DNA from: an uncultured Methanospirillum sp.
GTDB lineage: Archaea > Halobacteriota > Methanomicrobia > Methanomicrobiales > Methanospirillaceae
Direction of reading: 5' to 3'
Length of the DNA: 64,000 bases
Assembly: GCF_963668475.1 (NCBI RefSeq)
Contig: NZ_OY764544.1
Coordinates: forward strand, 1,178,001 to 1,242,000
The notes beneath the pieces were generated by a model. That model made no database searches. It was not told where the DNA came from and saw only the letters and a program-made list of their open reading frames with translations. This document shows positions 8,185 through 15,963 of the stretch, piece after piece. A program made the translations under genes and the position numbers. Every line of letters begins with the position of its first letter. The first letter of the stretch is position 1.

Positions 8185-8619
8185 ATGAACTGTGAAAAAT
8201 ATATCATCAGGCAGATCTCGCTCTTCTCTGAGAACAAACCAGGCAGGCTTGCTGCAATGGCAAAGGTGTGCCAGGAAGAGGAAATAAATATTCTTGCATT
8301 CTCGATAGCCGAGGCAGATGGGTTTGGTGTCATCAGGGCACTCGTGGACAAGCCTGACCTCGCTCACAAGAAACTGACCGAACTTGGATTTAACGTGGCC
8401 TTCACCCATGTAATCGGGGTCGAGATGAAGGATGTACCCGGAGGTCTCTATCAGATAGCCTCCAGACTCGCAGATGCGATGATCAACATCGAGTACTCAT
8501 ACGCATATTCGGGTAAAGATCGCGCTGTGCTGATTCTGCGTGTCGATCAGGTGGAAGAAGCGATCCGCCTGCTTCTGGAGAATCAGTTCACCATCATTGC
8601 TTCTTCAACGATCCACTAA
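8185..8619 (+). CDS. Tandem ACT-domain protein
   Basis: The 144-residue protein is made of two ACT-like halves. The first starts ISLFSENKPGRLAAMAKV and the second VIGVEMKDVPGGLYQIASRLADAMINIEYSYAY. ACT domains bind small ligands, usually amino acids. The gene starts directly at the stop of the second ligase (TGA-ATG), so it belongs to the same operon. A reasonable inference is that it senses an aromatic amino acid and controls the two ligases by contact. It has no enzyme or DNA-binding domain. Confidence 0.88.
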   Translation: MNCEKYIIRQISLFSENKPGRLAAMAKVCQEEEINILAFSIAEADGFGVIRALVDKPDLAHKKLTELGFNVAFTHVIGVEMKDVPGGLYQIASRLADAMINIEYSYAYSGKDRAVLILRVDQVEEAIRLLLENQFTIIASSTIH

Positions 8620-8625
8620 TTTTTT
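8617..8625 (+). terminator. Oligo-T terminator after the PaaK-ACT operon
   Basis: The TAA stop runs directly into six T residues (8620-8625). Archaeal RNA polymerase stops at such T-runs, so this is a likely operon end. Confidence 0.4.
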
Positions 8626-8672
8626 CCCAGATACCTTATTACCGTTCATCTCCCATTGCAGATCTGATAGAG

Positions 8673-9212
8673 ATGACAGGTCAAAAGAAGGTCCTCATTG
8701 TAATTGCACCCCGGAATTTCAGGGATGAAGAACTAACCGAACCGATCAACTACCTGGAGCGAGCAGGTATCTCCTATGATGTGATCTCAACCAGTCGTGG
8801 ACTGGCTGTCGGAATGATGGGAGGAAAGATGCTCATTGAACACACGATAAGCGATATCAATGAGGGCGATATCGGCCAGTATTCTGGGATCATCATCATA
8901 GGTGGTGGAGGCACTCCCGAATATCTCTGGAACAACCGCTCACTTCTCAATCTCGTCCAAAAATTTGACAAACAGGAGAGCATTGTAAGTGCGATCTGTC
9001 TTGCCCCGGCTGTTCTGGGACAAGCAGGAGTTCTGAAAGATAAGAAGGCAACTGTCTGGAATGATGATCAGGCTATTGATGAGATCAGGAAGGGTGGAGG
9101 AATCTTCACAAGCAGCCCGGTAGTCGTTGACGGACGGATAATCACCGGGAGCGGGCCGACAGCAGCTGCAGCATTTGGCGAAAAGGTTGCTGGTGCAGTA
9201 AACAACCTGTAA
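8673..9212 (+). CDS. DJ-1/PfpI family protein
   Basis: This 179-residue protein of the class I glutamine-amidotransferase-like fold carries the nucleophile elbow SAICLAP with Cys109 and the preceding GIIIIGGGG strand-turn. The family includes protease I-like proteins and deglycases/glyoxalase III enzymes. The His that pairs with the Cys in PfpI is not obvious: the Cys is followed by LAPAVL instead of HGP. The exact activity is therefore open. The gene stands alone, with terminators on both sides. Confidence 0.82.
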   Translation: MTGQKKVLIVIAPRNFRDEELTEPINYLERAGISYDVISTSRGLAVGMMGGKMLIEHTISDINEGDIGQYSGIIIIGGGGTPEYLWNNRSLLNLVQKFDKQESIVSAICLAPAVLGQAGVLKDKKATVWNDDQAIDEIRKGGGIFTSSPVVVDGRIITGSGPTAAAAFGEKVAGAVNNL

Positions 9213-9214
9213 CT

Positions 9215-9261
9215 GATGGCAACTTTCGGTACCAATCTGCCATCAAGGTGGCATCTTTTTT
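9215..9261 (+). terminator. Hairpin plus T-run after the DJ-1 gene
   Basis: GATGGCA (9215-9221) pairs with TGCCATC (9238-9244), and T6 follows at 9256-9261. On the opposite strand a seven-base T-run (9274-9268) can end the convergent minus-strand gene. Confidence 0.5.
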
Positions 9262-9289
9262 GAATCTAAAAAAAGAAGGGGAGGTGATA

Positions 9290-9730
9290 TTAGTTGCGGA
9301 ACGAGATGTGAACATCCATGGAGTCTGCACCGAAGAATTCACGGCAGAAGTCTGCTGTGAGTTGGGGTGCATACTCCTTGCAGGAGAATATATCAATATA
9401 TGCGGTGTTCGTCTCGTTTGCAAAGTGAGCGGTGATACATGAGGTCTCTATGAGTTGTGTCATAGAGAATCCAGCTACGCGCTCACAGGGTCCAAAGTTG
9501 ATGATCTGAGGTTCACCAAACCGATTCATCTTGATCAGGTCACAGAGTTCAACTACGAACTCACGGATCTTACCTGCATCGCGGATGCTTTCAGGGTTGC
9601 AGTTTCTCAGATCCACACTCATGTAAAGACCCCATGAATTGCGGGTCTTAAACTCTTCCATAGTCTCCTGATCGGACTTTGGAGGGACGGTTGCCACTCC
9701 TTCTCTGGTCGGAACAAGTACGTCTATCAT
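9290..9730 (-). CDS. S-adenosylmethionine decarboxylase-like protein
   Basis: This 146-residue protein resembles the small SpeD/SpeH-type AdoMet decarboxylases, which self-cleave at a Ser to make a pyruvoyl group. TSCITAHFANE aligns with the family motif ESHxSxHTxPE: Ser97 is the cleavage Ser, His102 the processing His, and Cys117 in DIFSC the catalytic Cys. The His after the Ser is Cys98, and the T-x-P of the motif is also changed. The protein may therefore be an active variant or a diverged relative. The frame opens at 9757, but the ATG at 9730 has AGGAG eight bases upstream. Confidence 0.65.
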   Translation of the reverse strand: MIDVLVPTREGVATVPPKSDQETMEEFKTRNSWGLYMSVDLRNCNPESIRDAGKIREFVVELCDLIKMNRFGEPQIINFGPCERVAGFSMTQLIETSCITAHFANETNTAYIDIFSCKEYAPQLTADFCREFFGADSMDVHISFRN

Positions 9731-9757
9731 GGTTGTGTCTCCTGTATACTGTATCAC

Positions 9758-10234
9758 GTGTATCCCTCAGCATTTAAGATTTATGCTGTACAAAACATGC
9801 CGAATCGAGAATCCGCAATTTATGGGCGTTAAATTTAAATTTAAGCCAGTTTTGAGCGAAGCAATCTAAAAATCTCGATTTTGCCTTAAAATAAAAAAAA
9901 AAGGCAGATCTGCAATTTTGAATTCGATGCAAAATCGAGAGAATCAAAATCATGCGGTTTTTGACAGAGGCGCGGCACCAGAGAGAGTTTTGCAGAGCCC
10001 AAGTAAAGAATTGGCAAATTAATCCCATAATTATTGAAAATAAAGCAAAATTTGCCAGATTAAATCAAGGAAAAAACTCGGTAATTCTGCCGTATTTTCA
10101 GATGAGTTATCCGGACCACAAAACAAGGGGAGATGAAGAGATAGTATGATGGTGAGATGGAGGAGGTGCCGCACATTACCCAAAGGTCAACGGGTATTTT
10201 TGCGGCACCCCATAAAGCAGAGAAACCCAGGGGA
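9758..10234. other. AT-rich gap with inverted repeats, no clear gene
   Basis: This gap is clearly richer in A/T than its neighbours. TCTCGATTTTGC at 9873-9884 and GCAAAATCGAGA at 9929-9940 form a perfect 12-bp inverted repeat. A nested pair, TGCCTT (9882-9887) and AAGGCA (9901-9906), overlaps it. Short open frames on both strands have no recognisable features. The gap separates two minus-strand genes and may hold the promoter of the AdoMet-decarboxylase-like gene. Confidence 0.5.
10165..10209 (-). terminator. Hairpin downstream of the DUF5803-like gene
   Basis: GGTGCCGCA (10165-10173) and TGCGGCACC (10201-10209) are perfectly complementary, with a further inner ACCC/GGGT pairing. The hairpin lies 25 bases beyond the stop of the minus-strand gene ending at 10235. 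Confidence 0.5.
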
Positions 10235-10852
10235 TCAGCCCTGACCCCGTGAGAAGAGAAACGGAAGAAGAAGCATCACAGCAATGATGAGCCAGAACTG
10301 AGTAAATATCCCAAGCAGATTCTCCTGGTTGGCATCATAAAACCTGATATCAAAATATCTTGCCTTATCCCAGGTGACAATGGTCTGGTTCATACTACGG
10401 TTCACATGCGATCCGCTCGGCTGAATGGAGGTCAGGAGTGGGTTGTCCACTTTGTATCGATCAGGAAGGAGGATTGAGAGCGAGCCAGGTTCAGGGAGTT
10501 GACTCTGGAATGTGTTTCCAGAGATCTGGCCGTCATAGGTGATCGAATAATTCCCGGAAGGGAACCTGATCCCACCACGTTCCTCTGTGAAAGTAGTGTT
10601 TACGCCATTCTGAAAGAGAGTGATATTAGTCACTTTGAGCGGGACCTGTTCACCAAGTGCTCCGCTCTGCATGAACTCATACCTATCTGTAACGTTTACT
10701 GTAGCCACCGCATGGTATCTGGTCCCGTCATCATCAACCTGATATGTGACATTCAGAGCTGACACCGGGATAATCAGGAATACCAGGATCAGAGCTGTAG
10801 TGCAGCCAGTAATGACTCGAGTGTTGCTTCGCATTCGATTGGAGGGGCACAC
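10235..10852 (-). CDS. Secreted/membrane-anchored protein, DUF5803-like
   Basis: The 205-residue protein has an N-terminal signal segment (about residues 15-32), an extracellular part rich in Asn-X-Ser/Thr sites, and a C-terminal membrane helix (about 180-200) followed by a short SRGQG tail. The layout resembles archaeal DUF5803 proteins of unknown function; this is my recollection of the family, not a search. The start overlaps the 3' end of thrC by up to 64 bases. Met7 (10834) is an alternative start. No ribosome-binding site is evident. Confidence 0.65.
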   Translation of the reverse strand: MCPSNRMRSNTRVITGCTTALILVFLIIPVSALNVTYQVDDDGTRYHAVATVNVTDRYEFMQSGALGEQVPLKVTNITLFQNGVNTTFTEERGGIRFPSGNYSITYDGQISGNTFQSQLPEPGSLSILLPDRYKVDNPLLTSIQPSGSHVNRSMNQTIVTWDKARYFDIRFYDANQENLLGIFTQFWLIIAVMLLLPFLFSRGQG

Positions 10853-11997
10853 TGTTTAATCACCGTTTCAGGGTCCTTGAGGAGATGACCGGTGACCACA
10901 CAGACCACCTGTTCATCCCGGTCGATAACCCCTGACTCGACCAGTTTCTTTACACCTGCTACTGATGCAGCTGATGCAGGCTCCACACCGATACCCTCCT
11001 TGCGTGCGAGGTCACACTGCATGGCGAGAATCTCATCATCGGTGACCGAATCTGCAGTTCCACCGCTTCCCCGGATCGCGGTGAGAACCTTTTCAGCATT
11101 TACCGGAGCACCGATCCTGATAGCAGTTGCAACAGTTTCAGGGTTTTCATCAGGGATCACTTCAGGAAGACCTTCGCGGATAGCTCTGACCACTGGCTGG
11201 GATCCTGCTGCCTGGATACCAGTCATCATCGGCATCTTGTCAACAAAACCCAATGCCTTCAGTTCCAGAATCCCTTTATAGACTGCAGATATGTTTCCAG
11301 CATTCCCAACAGGGAGAACCATCCGGTCAGGTACCTTCCCGTCAAGCTGATCGATCACTTCAAACCCGATCGTCTTCTGGCCTTCTAGGCGGTACGGATT
11401 TATCGAATTGAGCAGATAGATTCCCTTGCTTTCACAGAGGTCGCGAACCATCTCAAGAGCACGATCAAAGTTCCCTTTGATCGAGATGACCCGCGCCCCA
11501 TGCATAAGAGCCTGGGCAACCTTTCCGAGGGCCACCTTTCCGACTGGCAGCAGTACAATGGTTGGAATTCCTGCTTTTGCCCCATAAACTGCGAGTGATG
11601 CTGAGGTATTGCCAGTGCTGGCGCAGGCAACCGAGCTCATGCCAAGCTGAAGAGCCATGGAGACACCGACTGTCATACCCCTGTCCTTAAAAGAGCCTGA
11701 AGGATTCATCCCCTCATGCTTGGCATAAAGTTCCTTCATTCCAAGCTCTTCACCAATACGTTTCAGATGGTACAGCGGGGTCCCCCCTTCATGCAGGGTG
11801 ACAGGCTCGCGTTTCACCGGGAGAAGTTCACGATACCGCCATACAGAAAGGGGACGGGAGAGCCAGTCCCTGCGGGTGATATTGATGGATGCGAGATCAT
11901 ACCTGACCTCAAGAAGATGACCGCATTTCCTACAGGAATATAGAACTGTGTCAGCGGGATATGATTCTCCACATCTGACACATACGAGATCAAACAT
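10789..11997 (-). CDS. thrC: Threonine synthase
   Basis: The 402-residue fold-type II PLP enzyme converts O-phosphohomoserine to threonine. It begins with a small zinc-ribbon-like element (CVRCGESYPADTVLYSCRKC) typical of archaeal threonine synthases. The PLP Lys lies in PSGSFKDRGMTVG near residue 105. ASTGNTSAS and the glycine-rich LPVGNAGNISAVYKG loop bind substrate and cofactor phosphate. Length and motif order are normal. Confidence 0.93.
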   Translation of the reverse strand: MFDLVCVRCGESYPADTVLYSCRKCGHLLEVRYDLASINITRRDWLSRPLSVWRYRELLPVKREPVTLHEGGTPLYHLKRIGEELGMKELYAKHEGMNPSGSFKDRGMTVGVSMALQLGMSSVACASTGNTSASLAVYGAKAGIPTIVLLPVGKVALGKVAQALMHGARVISIKGNFDRALEMVRDLCESKGIYLLNSINPYRLEGQKTIGFEVIDQLDGKVPDRMVLPVGNAGNISAVYKGILELKALGFVDKMPMMTGIQAAGSQPVVRAIREGLPEVIPDENPETVATAIRIGAPVNAEKVLTAIRGSGGTADSVTDDEILAMQCDLARKEGIGVEPASAASVAGVKKLVESGVIDRDEQVVCVVTGHLLKDPETVIKQCAPPIECEATLESLLAALQL

Positions 11998-12092
11998 GGT
12001 TCATGAGGTTAGTGCTTGATCTACTTCATATTGTAGGGAGAACCTGACACTGTCACCAGAAATATCCCGGACAGATGACTGGAAAAAGAGGG

Positions 12093-12722
12093 TCAGGCAG
12101 GTTTACCTGAGAACTGCTCTCTGATCTGCGAGACACGCATCTCCTGAAACTTCAGGTTTGTCTCCATACTCCTGATTGCAATATTTATATCGTCTGATAA
12201 TTTCATTGAAGGATCCGAGAGATCATACGTTGCAGAAAGAAGCTTGAGAAGACGCTTGGTAATCTCGACACTTTTGACCAGACGGCCATATTCGTTGATG
12301 AGTGCATCTTCGAATCCACCATCCTTTGCCTTGCTCATATCGTCCAGAATCTGCTGCCTTCTGCTGATGACTCCCTCAATCGCAGAATACAGTTCGGAAT
12401 GGGTGACAGGTTTGAGAATGTAATCCTCAATATACATCCCGTACTCCTGTGCCTCCTGGGGGGTGAGTTGTTTGGCCGTGAGCATCATGACGGGGATATC
12501 CTTGGTTGAAAAATTCTGCTTGATCGCAACGAGGGTTTCCCATCCGTCCATAGGCTCCATCATGATATCCAGAAGGATGAGATCAGGCGTTACACTCTTA
12601 AGCAGTTCAATCCCTTCAGGACCACTGTTGGCAGAATAAACAGTATATCCACCCCGCTCAAGCATTGTCACAAAGATATCCACGATGAACGGACTGTCAT
12701 CAATAACCATTATAGTGGCCAT
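12093..12722 (-). CDS. Response regulator with novel C-terminal helical domain
   Basis: Residues 1-120 are a CheY-like receiver: acidic pair IDD, phosphoryl Asp in LILLDIMMEPMDGW, Thr in MLTAK, and Lys in YILKPV. Residues about 125-209 are a helical segment without a DNA-binding signature. It shares the pattern LI-EY...KRLL..L...Y with the response regulator at 15964-16590, so it looks like a dedicated output or dimerisation domain. The start overlaps the stop of the Roadblock gene by one base (TGATGG), so the two are co-translated. Confidence 0.88.
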   Translation of the reverse strand: MATIMVIDDSPFIVDIFVTMLERGGYTVYSANSGPEGIELLKSVTPDLILLDIMMEPMDGWETLVAIKQNFSTKDIPVMMLTAKQLTPQEAQEYGMYIEDYILKPVTHSELYSAIEGVISRRQQILDDMSKAKDGGFEDALINEYGRLVKSVEITKRLLKLLSATYDLSDPSMKLSDDINIAIRSMETNLKFQEMRVSQIREQFSGKPA

Positions 12723-13081
12723 CAGAAACTCCCCCCAACATCCTCTGCGATCTCCCGCAGAGTTGCAGTAACTGTTGCCATATCTGCCGACGGGTCGATC
12801 AGAGTAGTGAGCAGGATCTTGTCGCCCGCTCCCATGATGATCAGAGTACCGTCCGACGACTGAATCGTGACCATCTCCGGAGACTGGACTTTAATGATAA
12901 CTGCCGCAGACTCTGCCGAGGCGAGGAGAGTTGCGCACATTGCCGCAAACCATGCCTCATTGAAGTCACCTGCGGCATGCTTACCCAGCATTATCCCATC
13001 CCGCGAGACGAGTGCACAAAGCCGTACCCCCCCTACCTTCGTGATATCCTCGATGATACCGGCTATCTTCTCCTTGAGCAT
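12722..13081 (-). CDS. Roadblock/LC7 domain protein
   Basis: This 119-residue single-domain protein of the Roadblock/LC7 family has the features GVRLCALVSRDGIMLG and a terminal IAEDVGG. In prokaryotes such proteins (MglB-like) dimerise and often act with small GTPases or signal proteins. No GTPase gene is next to it. Its partner here is the response regulator it overlaps, which points to a small signalling module, possibly for motility or polarity. That role is inference. Confidence 0.85.
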   Translation of the reverse strand: MLKEKIAGIIEDITKVGGVRLCALVSRDGIMLGKHAAGDFNEAWFAAMCATLLASAESAAVIIKVQSPEMVTIQSSDGTLIIMGAGDKILLTTLIDPSADMATVTATLREIAEDVGGSF

Positions 13082-13128
13082 GTCTGGGCCCCGTATTATG
13101 CAGTAACTACGGTATAATCTCCGACGTA

Positions 13129-13136
13129 GATATATA
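13129..13136 (-). promoter_or_regulatory. TATA box of the Roadblock/response-regulator operon
   Basis: On the minus strand TATATATC lies about 50 bases upstream of the Roadblock start, in an AT-rich block. Transcription would start about 25 bases downstream, leaving a short leader. This is assigned by match to the archaeal TATA consensus only. Confidence 0.45.
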
Positions 13137-13192
13137 ATATTTTGTCTTTTTTTCCTCTTCAGGAAGTCGTGCTGGGTTAGAGGCAGGGATCG

Positions 13193-13208
13193 TGATGAAA
13201 TTTCATCA
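13193..13208. promoter_or_regulatory. Perfect 16-bp palindrome, possible operator
   Basis: TGATGAAATTTCATCA reads the same on both strands. It lies between the Roadblock operon promoter and tRNA-Pro, about 60 bases upstream of the minus-strand TATA box. It could bind a dimeric regulator. Confidence 0.4.
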
Positions 13209-13351
13209 TAGATGAATGAAGAGTTTGTCGTATATGGTGTGAATAGGATTATCAGACCAGATTAAACTCCCTGCTTTGAAATACCATATCGATCAGCACA
13301 GAATAAAACGGGTAAGTACATATGCCAGATGTGAGAAAATAGTATGGACTC

Positions 13352-13424
13352 GGGGCCATAGGGTAGCCTGGCATCCTAGGAGACTGGGGGTCTTCTGACT
13401 CGAGTTCGAATCTCGATGGCCCCA
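13352..13424 (+). tRNA. trnP: tRNA-Pro(GGG)
   Basis: The acceptor GGGGCCA pairs with TGGCCCC, and the T arm is TCGAG-TTCGAAT-CTCGA. The anticodon stem GGAGA/TCTTC surrounds the loop CTGGGGG, giving anticodon GGG. The discriminator is A and CCA is not encoded. There is no intron. A CCCTCTTTT run follows the gene. Confidence 0.94.
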
Positions 13425-13446
13425 TACCCTCTTTTAAGGTGTTCAC

Positions 13447-14304
13447 ATGCATCATGATGATCGCTGTTTTGACTGTTTGTTATCACGGGTACGGCTTGAA
13501 GCAGAACTCGTAGATCTTCCATCTGAAAAGTTTGAGCCACTCATGGAGCACGCAACCAAACTCCTTGGCTTCCTCCAGGAGACTCCATATACCCATCCGG
13601 TGATCGCAAGCCTGCTTCATCGGTCCGTGTATTATCAGTTAGGAACAACCGATCCCTTTCTCAGGCTCAAAGAGCAGTCAAACATAGAAGCGACAAAGGC
13701 ACTTGATCTTGTTAGAAAGCACCTGGCCGATTTCAGAAGTCTGGTCACAGCCGCAGTCATTGGTAACATCTTTGATTATGGTGTAAGGGGACACACCATC
13801 AGCGAAGATTTTGTTGCATTCTTCAGGGATGAGTTTGCATCAGGGCTGGTTATCGATGACACTGACAGGATCCTCCCATTGGCCGGGCGCGTTGTGTACC
13901 TTACTGACAACTGCGGTGAACTTGTATTTGACAGGCTGCTCATTGAATACCTGAAGAAGCAGGGATCATATGTCACCGTGGTAGTGCGGGACGCTCCTAT
14001 TCTCAATGACGCAACAATGACCGAAGCAAAGGATATCGGACTTGGTGTGATCGCTGATCATGTTTACACCAACGGGGCAGGAGCAGAGATCGGAATAAGG
14101 TTTGACCTGCTTCCGGCTCACGTGCAGAAGGAACTTGATACCTGCACTCTTATCATTTCAAAGGGAATGGCAAACTATGAGAGCCTGCGGGAAGAAACGG
14201 GCCTCCCCCCGACAGCATACCTGTTGGCAGCCAAGTGCGAACCCATTGCTGAAGAACTCGGTGTTCACAGGGGTGCCAAACTCGCGATGCTCAGATCCCG
14301 TTAG
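13447..14304 (+). CDS. DUF89 family protein (damage-control phosphatase type)
   Basis: This 285-residue protein has the N-terminal Cys pair CFDCLLSR, the central metal/phosphate-site motif YLTDNCGELVFDRLL, VVRDAPILNDAT, and the C-terminal KGMANYESL, all typical of archaeal DUF89 proteins. The family contains metal-dependent phosphatases that remove damaged or excess sugar and metabolite phosphates. The true substrate is not known. AAGGTG five bases before the ATG supports the start. It follows tRNA-Pro by 22 bases. Confidence 0.88.
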   Translation: MHHDDRCFDCLLSRVRLEAELVDLPSEKFEPLMEHATKLLGFLQETPYTHPVIASLLHRSVYYQLGTTDPFLRLKEQSNIEATKALDLVRKHLADFRSLVTAAVIGNIFDYGVRGHTISEDFVAFFRDEFASGLVIDDTDRILPLAGRVVYLTDNCGELVFDRLLIEYLKKQGSYVTVVVRDAPILNDATMTEAKDIGLGVIADHVYTNGAGAEIGIRFDLLPAHVQKELDTCTLIISKGMANYESLREETGLPPTAYLLAAKCEPIAEELGVHRGAKLAMLRSR

Positions 14305-14343
14305 GTCATCATCTTTTTGATTCCAGGAGTCAGAATACTCCAT

Positions 14344-14802
14344 ATGGCCGTTGAGGGATTGTCATATGGATGGCTTGTAATTCTTGCAGGCACATTTCTT
14401 ATCGCTCTTGAAGTATTCTCTCCAGGATTCTTCCTGTTAGTACCCGGGACGGTCCTTATCATCATCGGGATACTGCTTCTGCTCGGCATAGATATCTTCA
14501 GCACAAACATCGGCATTCTCGTCGGAGTTGGCATCGCAATTGCAGCAGCTCTTGCCACAGTTTTTGCATATAGCAGAATGACCCCCGCTGGTCAGAAACC
14601 CTATACCATCAGCATGGACTCACTCATCGGAAAAGAAGGGGTGCTTACAAAGGCAGCTGATGAGCAGTCACTTGATGGAAAGGCAACCATCGAGGGGCAG
14701 GTATGGAGTGCAAAAACTGAGACGGGCACTATTTCGGAAGGAGCAAGGATAAGAGTTATCTCCTCGAAGGGTGTGCATATTGTTGTTGAGGAGATTGTGT
14801 AA
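14344..14802 (+). CDS. NfeD family membrane protein
   Basis: This 152-residue protein has two or three hydrophobic segments in its first 75 residues (WLVILAGTFLIALEVFSPG, LVPGTVLIIIGILLLLG, a third after it). A soluble OB-fold domain follows (LIGKEGVLTKA...GQVWSAKTE...GARIRVISSKG), typical of NfeD proteins that partner SPFH proteins in membrane microdomains. The frame is open from a TTG at 14317, but the ATG at 14344 begins the usual hydrophobic start. The stop overlaps the SPFH start by one base. Confidence 0.9.
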   Translation: MAVEGLSYGWLVILAGTFLIALEVFSPGFFLLVPGTVLIIIGILLLLGIDIFSTNIGILVGVGIAIAAALATVFAYSRMTPAGQKPYTISMDSLIGKEGVLTKAADEQSLDGKATIEGQVWSAKTETGTISEGARIRVISSKGVHIVVEEIV

Positions 14803-15893
14803 TGGCATTTATTGAGACGTTTATCACCATTGTTCTGATCATCATCATCCTGATCATCTTCGCACGGGGAGTGGTTATTATCCAGCCGTACGAACAGGGA
14901 CTCCAGATCAGGCTGGGACAATATATCGGAAGGATGAACCAGGGGTTCCGCTGGGTGGTCCCGTTTATAACACAGGTTGTCAAGTTGGATCTCAGGACAC
15001 TGGTTATCGACATCCCATCACAGGAGGTCATCACCAAAGATAACTCTCCAACCAATGTGGACGCGATCGTCTACATACGGGTTATCGATCCCGAAAAGGC
15101 ATTCTTTGAGGTTGCAAATTACCGGATGGCAACTGTCGCACTTGCCCAGACATCCCTGCGTGGTATCATCGGTGACATGGAGCTCGATGAGGTCCTCTAC
15201 AACCGTGAATCAATAAACACCCGGCTCAGGGATATCCTGGATCGAGAGACTGATCAGTGGGGTGTGAAGGTTGAGCGGGTTGAGATCAAAGAAGTTGACC
15301 CGGTCGGTGCAGTCAAGCAGGCAATGACAGAGCAGACTGCCGCCGAGAGGGAACGCCGTGCAGCAATTCTCAGAGCTGACGGAGAGAAGAGGTCTGCTAT
15401 CCTGAAGGCTGAAGGACTGAAGAAGAGTATGATCCTTGAGGCAGAAGGAGAGCGGCAGAGTAAGATCCTGAAGGCTGATGGTGAGAGGATGTCCCAGATC
15501 CTGAGGTCTCAGGGTGAAGCACAAGGTTTGAGAGTTCTCTCAATCGGTGCACGTTCTCTGGATAAGCGGGCTATCACCGTCCTTTCCCTGGACGCATTAA
15601 AGACGATGTCAGCAGGTCAGGCAACCAAGATCATCTTCCCGTTCGAGATCTCAAGCCTGATCCGTCAGGGTGCCAAATTCCTCGGTGCTACTGAAGAGAT
15701 GGATGAGAGCGAGTCCACGGCTGTGAATCTGGATGACAGCCTTCTTGGAGACATCCCCTCTGCTGAATATATTGCCGAAGTAGTAAAGTCAATCGAGGAC
15801 GAGACAAAGGCTATCATGAAGGAAGGTCAGGCACCAGAAATTGAGATCAGCGATAAAGATGTGACTGTCGAGAAAAAACTGATATCAGAATGA
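14802..15893 (+). CDS. SPFH/Band 7 (stomatin/paraslipin-like) membrane protein
   Basis: This 363-residue protein has one N-terminal membrane segment, then the stomatin core (VIIQPYEQGLQIRLGQYIG, LRTLVIDIPSQEVITKDNSP). A long charged coiled-coil at about 175-245 has a repeated AEGE/ADGE-R-I-L pattern, and the tail is acidic. Such proteins form rings or scaffolds in the membrane. It pairs with the NfeD protein, the standard partnership. The membrane-proteostasis role is known for relatives and inferred here. Confidence 0.92.
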   Translation: MAFIETFITIVLIIIILIIFARGVVIIQPYEQGLQIRLGQYIGRMNQGFRWVVPFITQVVKLDLRTLVIDIPSQEVITKDNSPTNVDAIVYIRVIDPEKAFFEVANYRMATVALAQTSLRGIIGDMELDEVLYNRESINTRLRDILDRETDQWGVKVERVEIKEVDPVGAVKQAMTEQTAAERERRAAILRADGEKRSAILKAEGLKKSMILEAEGERQSKILKADGERMSQILRSQGEAQGLRVLSIGARSLDKRAITVLSLDALKTMSAGQATKIIFPFEISSLIRQGAKFLGATEEMDESESTAVNLDDSLLGDIPSAEYIAEVVKSIEDETKAIMKEGQAPEIEISDKDVTVEKKLISE

Positions 15894-15963
15894 CTCACAC
15901 TACATCATACCATCTACACCGGACTGCAGGGGGACGACTTCCGGTGCTGAAGAGAGGAGGGTT

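Noticed and set aside
9774..10149. Small frames in the AT-rich block (9774-10028 minus, 9952-10149 plus)
   Set aside because: Biased, repeat-derived residues and no ribosome-binding site or recognisable motif.
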